DNA of 64,000 nucleotides, from NCBI GenBank assembly GCA_947446645.1, contig CANFHA010000016.1, positions 62,001 to 126,000 on the forward strand. Direction: 5' to 3'. Below, piece after piece: positions 60,534 through 64,000 of this stretch. The DNA comes from Chitinophagaceae bacterium. Lineage in GTDB: Bacteria; Bacteroidota; Bacteroidia; Chitinophagales; Chitinophagaceae. The notes below the pieces were generated by a model that was not told the origin of the DNA, ran no database searches, and saw only the letters and a program-made list of their open reading frames with translations. A program made the translations under genes and the position numbers. Within the stretch, counting starts at the first letter, position 1. Each line of letters opens with the position of its first letter.

Positions 60534-61373
60534 CTACGAAGCCAGCGCCTGCTCCTGCTTGAAAGCCCGGCTGATAGCCGCATCTATTTTCTTTTGGTTG
60601 CTTTTAGACTGTTTTTTTTTGGTAACCAGGCTATACAGAACAATGGTGAAAGTAGCACCCTTGTTTATCCCATCGCTTTGGGCAATCAGCTTACCATCAT
60701 GCTTTTCTATCATCTTCCGGCTCAGGTACAGACCCAGGCCTATAGATGCCTCGCCATGAGTGCCCTTTTTTCCCGATTTTGTAAACCGGTCAAACAATCC
60801 CTCGATCTCCGACTGCATAAAGCCAATTCCTTCATCCTGTATAGACAGCGATACCTGGTCTTTATCTTGCGTGGCAGTAATGTGGATGCTTTTACCTTCT
60901 GACGAAAATTTGATGGCGTTTCCCATTATGTTCCTCACGGCTTGCACAAAAAGCTCGCGCTGCACCGTAATAACGATTGACTTATCTACAGATACACGCG
61001 CATGCAGATTTTTTTCCGTCAATGCAAAATCGAAGAAATGAACGGTCTCCTCTATCAGATCGCTCAGATTTACCGGGCTCATGGTAAATGGCCGGCTGTC
61101 CTCACGCAGCATCATCAATATATTTTCCAGCACGCTGAGCAGGCTGTTACATTCTTCAGTTATGTAGTCTGCGTAAATTTCCTTCTTGGTTTCGTCGTCT
61201 ATTCTTATGAGATTACTGATTCCCAGGATGCGGGTAATAGGCGCCCTCAGATCGTGCGAAAGCAGATCTATCATGTCATTTTTTTCGGCCAGCATCGAAT
61301 CCAGGCTTGCTATGGTATCCTGTATGTTGCCAAGTAATGTACGGGCGTCATCTATCATTGCATATAAACGCAC
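60534..61373 (-). CDS. Sensor-less histidine kinase
   Basis: A 279-residue cytosolic histidine kinase. A short coiled-coil (about 10-32) precedes the HisKA domain with H40 in L-L-S-H-D-L-R-A-P-I-T. The ATP-binding half has the N-box V-R-N-I-M-G-N-A-I-K-F-S (about 145-156), D-E-G-I-G-F (about 182-187) and G-L-G-L-Y-L-S-R (about 211-218). There is no membrane segment, PAS or other sensor domain, and no response regulator next to it. The C-terminal tail is K/Q-rich (K-K-K-Q-S-K-S-N-Q). Ligand unknown. It lies upstream of alaS, with the 55-bp dyad between. Confidence 0.88.
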   Translation of the reverse strand: MRLYAMIDDARTLLGNIQDTIASLDSMLAEKNDMIDLLSHDLRAPITRILGISNLIRIDDETKKEIYADYITEECNSLLSVLENILMMLREDSRPFTMSPVNLSDLIEETVHFFDFALTEKNLHARVSVDKSIVITVQRELFVQAVRNIMGNAIKFSSEGKSIHITATQDKDQVSLSIQDEGIGFMQSEIEGLFDRFTKSGKKGTHGEASIGLGLYLSRKMIEKHDGKLIAQSDGINKGATFTIVLYSLVTKKKQSKSNQKKIDAAISRAFKQEQALAS

Positions 61374-61689
61374 ATTTTGACGTGCGCAGTCTTCAGTCCA
61401 CTATTCTTTTTCACCAACACAAATAAACCCTTCACCCCGGATAGTTTCTTTTCTCTGAAAATAAATGTATAACGATATAGTTAACCATTATGTTTATTCA
61501 TCATGATTAACAATACATTCACATCGGATTGAGGGCTCCTTAACGCATGCGCTATTAGGTAGCGCTCGCGTACATTGGTTCCCGCCCGTATTAGTTCAAA
61601 AAGCATGCCGCTTTGTATGAGTTGCGCACATCTTCACATATATATAACTACACATTTTGTAGCTTGCAGCCAAATGAAAGCTAACCATA
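61374..61689. other. 316-bp divergent intergenic region
   Basis: Between the divergent histidine kinase and CDF genes. A/T-rich, with no ORF or RNA gene I can support. Short dyads (for example GCATGCGC near 61545) are visible, without a clear -7 box for either gene. Confidence 0.45.
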
Positions 61690-62631
61690 ATGGACCACGG
61701 GCATAATCACGGCCATGACCATAGCCACGCAGGGCATCACCATCACCAGGTGAGTGCTGCCGATGTAGCCAACAAGGCCTTCATTGCCGGCATTGTGCTC
61801 AATGGTATCTACGTGGTCGTTCAGGCTATTGCCGGGTTTGCTACACATTCTATGGCGCTCCTTTCAGATGCCGGGCACAACCTTGGCGATGTGGCCAGTC
61901 TTGCCTTGTCGCTTATGGCGTTTCGCCTGGCGCGGGTAAAGCCCAGCCAGTCGTTTACCTACGGTTATAAGAAAACAACCATCATCGCCGCCCTCACTAA
62001 TGCAGTTATTCTATCCCTGGCTATAGGAATGCTCGGCTATGAGTCGGTTCTAAGGCTCATGCACCCGCGCCACGATATAGATGGTGGCCTTGTGGCCATT
62101 ATTGCCGGCATAGGCATTATCATCAACCTGGCATCTGCATTCCTTTTCTTCAGGAATAAGGAGCACGACCTAAATACAAAAGGAGCTTATCTGCACCTGC
62201 TGACAGATGCGCTGGTATCCCTGGGCGTGGTGGTATCAGGCATTGTTATCAAGTTTACCAACTGGTATTGGCTGGATGGTGCTGTAAGCATCGTGGTGCT
62301 GGTGGTAATACTGGCGGGTACCTGGTCGTTGCTCACAGCTAGCCTCCGTATGTCGCTCGACGCTGTGCCCGGTGACATAAAGATGGACGAAATTGAAGCT
62401 ATTATAAAGAAAGTGAAAGGCGTGGAAAGCGTGCACCACATGCATATATGGGCCATGAGCACCACCGAGAACGCCCTCACTGCCCACCTGTTGCTGCAGG
62501 AAACCCTCACCTTTGTAGAGAAGATGAAGGTGGTGCACAATGTAAAGCACGAGCTGTATCACAACAAGGTACACCATGCCACCATAGAGCTGGAATCGGC
62601 CACCCTTCCGTGCTCAGATGAGGAGTGTTAG
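61690..62631 (+). CDS. Cation diffusion facilitator (CzcD-like) exporter
   Basis: A 313-residue CDF family transporter that moves Zn2+ (or Cd2+/Co2+) out of the cytosol by proton exchange. N-terminal His-rich tail (H-G-H-N-H-G-H-D-H-S-H, 3-13). Six predicted helices. The transport site is D60-A-G-H63-N-L-G-D67 in helix 2 and H169-L-L-T-D173 in helix 5. The C-terminal cytosolic domain ends with a Cys-containing tail (C-S-D-E-E-C). The H/D pattern H-D-H-D is the Zn2+ type. Confidence 0.92.
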   Translation: MDHGHNHGHDHSHAGHHHHQVSAADVANKAFIAGIVLNGIYVVVQAIAGFATHSMALLSDAGHNLGDVASLALSLMAFRLARVKPSQSFTYGYKKTTIIAALTNAVILSLAIGMLGYESVLRLMHPRHDIDGGLVAIIAGIGIIINLASAFLFFRNKEHDLNTKGAYLHLLTDALVSLGVVVSGIVIKFTNWYWLDGAVSIVVLVVILAGTWSLLTASLRMSLDAVPGDIKMDEIEAIIKKVKGVESVHHMHIWAMSTTENALTAHLLLQETLTFVEKMKVVHNVKHELYHNKVHHATIELESATLPCSDEEC

Positions 62632-62652
62632 TCCGTCTTGACTCATGACCTC

Positions 62653-62664
62653 CCTACCGGCAGG
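62653..62664. repeat. Dispersed 12-mer CCTACCGGCAGG
   Basis: Identical 12-mer to the one in the dnaN leader (57332-57343). Forms a short stem CCTRCC/GGCAGG. Located 21 bp after the CDF stop. Confidence 0.4.
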
Positions 62665-62706
62665 CGCGTTTCCTGGTTACAAGATTAGCATGATCGTTTA
62701 ATTGAA

Positions 62707-62728
62707 AAAGGACCCAAACGGGTCCTTT
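62707..62728. terminator. Bidirectional terminator, CDF / lipocalin-like genes
   Basis: AAAGGACCC and GGGTCCTTT form a perfect 9-bp stem with loop AAAC, with A/T-tracts on both sides. It lies between convergent genes. Confidence 0.85.
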
Positions 62729-62783
62729 AAAAATGTATAAATGAATCAGAATAATCCGCTGATCGGGAAAATCACGGTTCAGA

Positions 62784-63251
62784 CTATGGTGCTATAGCGT
62801 AGGTGATATTGCACTTTTCGCCTTCGTCTGTGCGTATAAGCGTAAGGTGATTGGTTTCCACCATTGGTATCATATACTTGGCAGTAGCGCCGGTCTTGCT
62901 TTTCTTCAGGGTAAGTACCACATTGCCTACCTCATCATTAGTAAGTGAATAGGTGCCCGTTTCTTTTGGGTTATCACGCATATCCCTGTATGTTTTTACG
63001 TAGGTACCGTAGTTTATATTATTGCTGTTGGTGGCAGAAAGCTTCAGGGTAGACAGGAAGTGTATGTACTGGCCTTCAGAACCTATCTTGTCAGGGCATT
63101 TCATAGCTACAAAGCACCAGGTCTTATCAAGCAGCTCATACCTGTTTATAGGCAGTGTATTTGCCGGTGGCGTTAGTGTTTGGGCGAAAACGCTTGCAGG
63201 CAGTGCCATCAGGCATACAAGAAGTATTTTTTTGAACGATTCTTTCATCAT
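62784..63251 (-). CDS. Lipocalin-like secreted protein
   Basis: A 155-residue protein with a signal peptide (about 1-23, S-V-F-A-Q). The mature part looks like a lipocalin-type barrel: L-L-D-K-T-W-C-F at the first strand (about 40-47), Y-R-D-M-R-D-N-P-K-E-T-G-T-Y-S-L (about 87-102), then V-L-T-L-K-K (about 111-116). Two Cys (C47 and C54) and C148 could pair. Ligand unknown. It is small and stands alone. Confidence 0.65.
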   Translation of the reverse strand: MMKESFKKILLVCLMALPASVFAQTLTPPANTLPINRYELLDKTWCFVAMKCPDKIGSEGQYIHFLSTLKLSATNSNNINYGTYVKTYRDMRDNPKETGTYSLTNDEVGNVVLTLKKSKTGATAKYMIPMVETNHLTLIRTDEGEKCNITYAIAP

Positions 63252-63381
63252 AAAATTTATTTCTTCGGGTAAAAGTAATAAAACCTGTGATTAAATAAAG
63301 TATAGCATCGCAAAATAATCAATATTCTTTAAGTATGCCAATAACAAATATGGGTAAGGAAACAAAACCCTGCGCCTGGCG

Positions 63382-63996
63382 CTACTCGTCTTCATTGTGT
63401 ATCAGCTCTACTTTAGAGCCAAAGAAGTTGAGGAACAGCACTATGAAGGCTACTACCATTATGGCCTGCACGCATACAGTTACCTGGCCTATATGGTTTA
63501 CCGGTGCCATATCGCCATAGCCTATAGTAGTGGAGGTAACTATGCTGAAGTAGATGTAGTCCACAACATCATAGCTTCGGTCGCCAAGCAGGTGCAGGCT
63601 GGCGTAGATAACGGAGAAGCAGAGCGAGATCTCCAGGTAGTTAAGAAAGAGCATCAGTATGTTGCGCCGGTAAGAGCGCGGCTTCACAAATATATCTGAC
63701 ACAAAAATGAGGGATGCCACGTAAAAAATAGTCTCCAGCAGCAGGTAAGATGCTATAACTACCGCAATAGTGTATTGGTAAAAGCCCGTGAACAGGAACA
63801 CCAGGGGTAGCAGTGTTTTGAACAGCACGTAGAACTCAATAGCCACATTACGGGCAATGACGCCGTATCTGCCAAACAAGTTGCGGATATGAATGCCCGG
63901 GAAAACGATCTGTGCAGCAACCAATACAAGGCGTAGTATCTTCTCAAACCCTATATCATGGTGCTTTTCATTGTTCCAGATGCTGACCACATTCAT
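63382..63996 (-). CDS. Potassium channel family protein
   Basis: A 204-residue protein with the filter T157-I-G-Y-G-D162 in S-T-T-I-G-Y-G-D-M-A-P, preceded by a pore helix and followed by the inner helix (about 172-193). Four further hydrophobic segments (about 20-33, 55-70, 75-100, 113-137) precede it. It allows K+ passage through the cytoplasmic membrane. The frame stays open to the right edge of the window, so the start at 63996 may be internal and the protein longer. No RCK domain after the pore. Confidence 0.85.
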   Translation of the reverse strand: MNVVSIWNNEKHHDIGFEKILRLVLVAAQIVFPGIHIRNLFGRYGVIARNVAIEFYVLFKTLLPLVFLFTGFYQYTIAVVIASYLLLETIFYVASLIFVSDIFVKPRSYRRNILMLFLNYLEISLCFSVIYASLHLLGDRSYDVVDYIYFSIVTSTTIGYGDMAPVNHIGQVTVCVQAIMVVAFIVLFLNFFGSKVELIHNEDE

Positions 63997-64000
63997 CCGG

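Noticed and set aside
60283..60583. Short frames on both strands with similar peptide L-E-K-Y-G-I-x-F-H-I-F-P-N
   Set aside because: Both are translations of the same 55-bp palindrome, so the similarity is a result of the dyad and not of a gene.

Overview
The window looks like a chromosomal segment of a Bacteroidota bacterium, most likely in or near the Chitinophagales/Chitinophagaceae. The signs are: two outer-membrane-barrel plus GLPGLI gene pairs, a type IX secretion (T9SS) C-terminal sorting domain, an OmpP1/FadL porin, a LpxH enzyme, a GH3 plus serine-hydrolase fusion, an AmgK-like plus RapZ-C fusion, menaquinone synthesis through MqnC, promoters with the Bacteroidota TAnnTTTG -7 box, and little Shine-Dalgarno sequence. 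The placement is an inference from gene content, not from a database search. I found no rRNA, tRNA, CRISPR array, insertion sequence or prophage.

Layout. 1-4 kb: the tail of an OmpA-like protein, a secreted DUF922 metalloprotease, lpxH, and a SixA phosphatase followed by an amino-sugar-kinase/RapZ-C fusion. 4-7 kb: three small secreted proteins on the minus strand, two of them sharing a new-looking Cys motif, interrupted by an aldo/keto reductase. 7-10.4 kb: an Nfu-type Fe-S protein, GDP-mannose pyrophosphorylase and a PLP aminotransferase, separated by AT-rich repeat-bracketed spacers. 10.6-17 kb (minus): GDSL lipoprotein, FadL porin, ComF, glycine decarboxylase gcvP. 17.5-31 kb: two paralogous barrel-receptor/GLPGLI modules in opposite orientation, flanking a lipoprotein, an FAD reductase, rnz, a STAS protein, clpC and a rhomboid protease. 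31-37.6 kb: the GH3/beta-lactamase-fold fusion, gpmI, clpX and a 59-aa ORF. 37.6-43 kb: DUF2071 protein, a degenerate methyltransferase, folA, thyA, a membrane protein, a GT2, gamma-carbonic anhydrase, gcvH and VanZ. 43-53.6 kb: pcrA/uvrD helicase, a T9SS-exported protein of the so-called asparagine synthetase B family, comEC, a CarboxypepD_reg-like protein, an MMPL transporter and a fatty acid hydroxylase. 53.7-64 kb: a VapBC-like toxin/antitoxin pair, mqnC, dnaN, a 56-aa membrane protein, alaS, a sensor-less histidine kinase, a CDF cation exporter, a lipocalin-like protein and a potassium channel.

How genes fit together. Several genes concern the envelope: LpxH (lipid A), the GH3/serine hydrolase and AmgK-like proteins (probable wall recycling), FadL and the barrel/GLPGLI pairs (outer membrane). 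Protein quality control is represented by ClpC, ClpX and rhomboid. One-carbon metabolism is represented by GcvP, GcvH, FolA and ThyA, with the two gcv genes 25 kb apart. The most unusual items are the inverted duplicate receptor/GLPGLI modules, the kinase-RapZ fusion, a methyltransferase that has apparently lost its SAM site, a STAS protein without a phosphorylatable Ser/Thr, a 55-bp dyad upstream of alaS, and a family of heptameric AT-rich repeats that sit as inverted pairs directly at stop and start codons.
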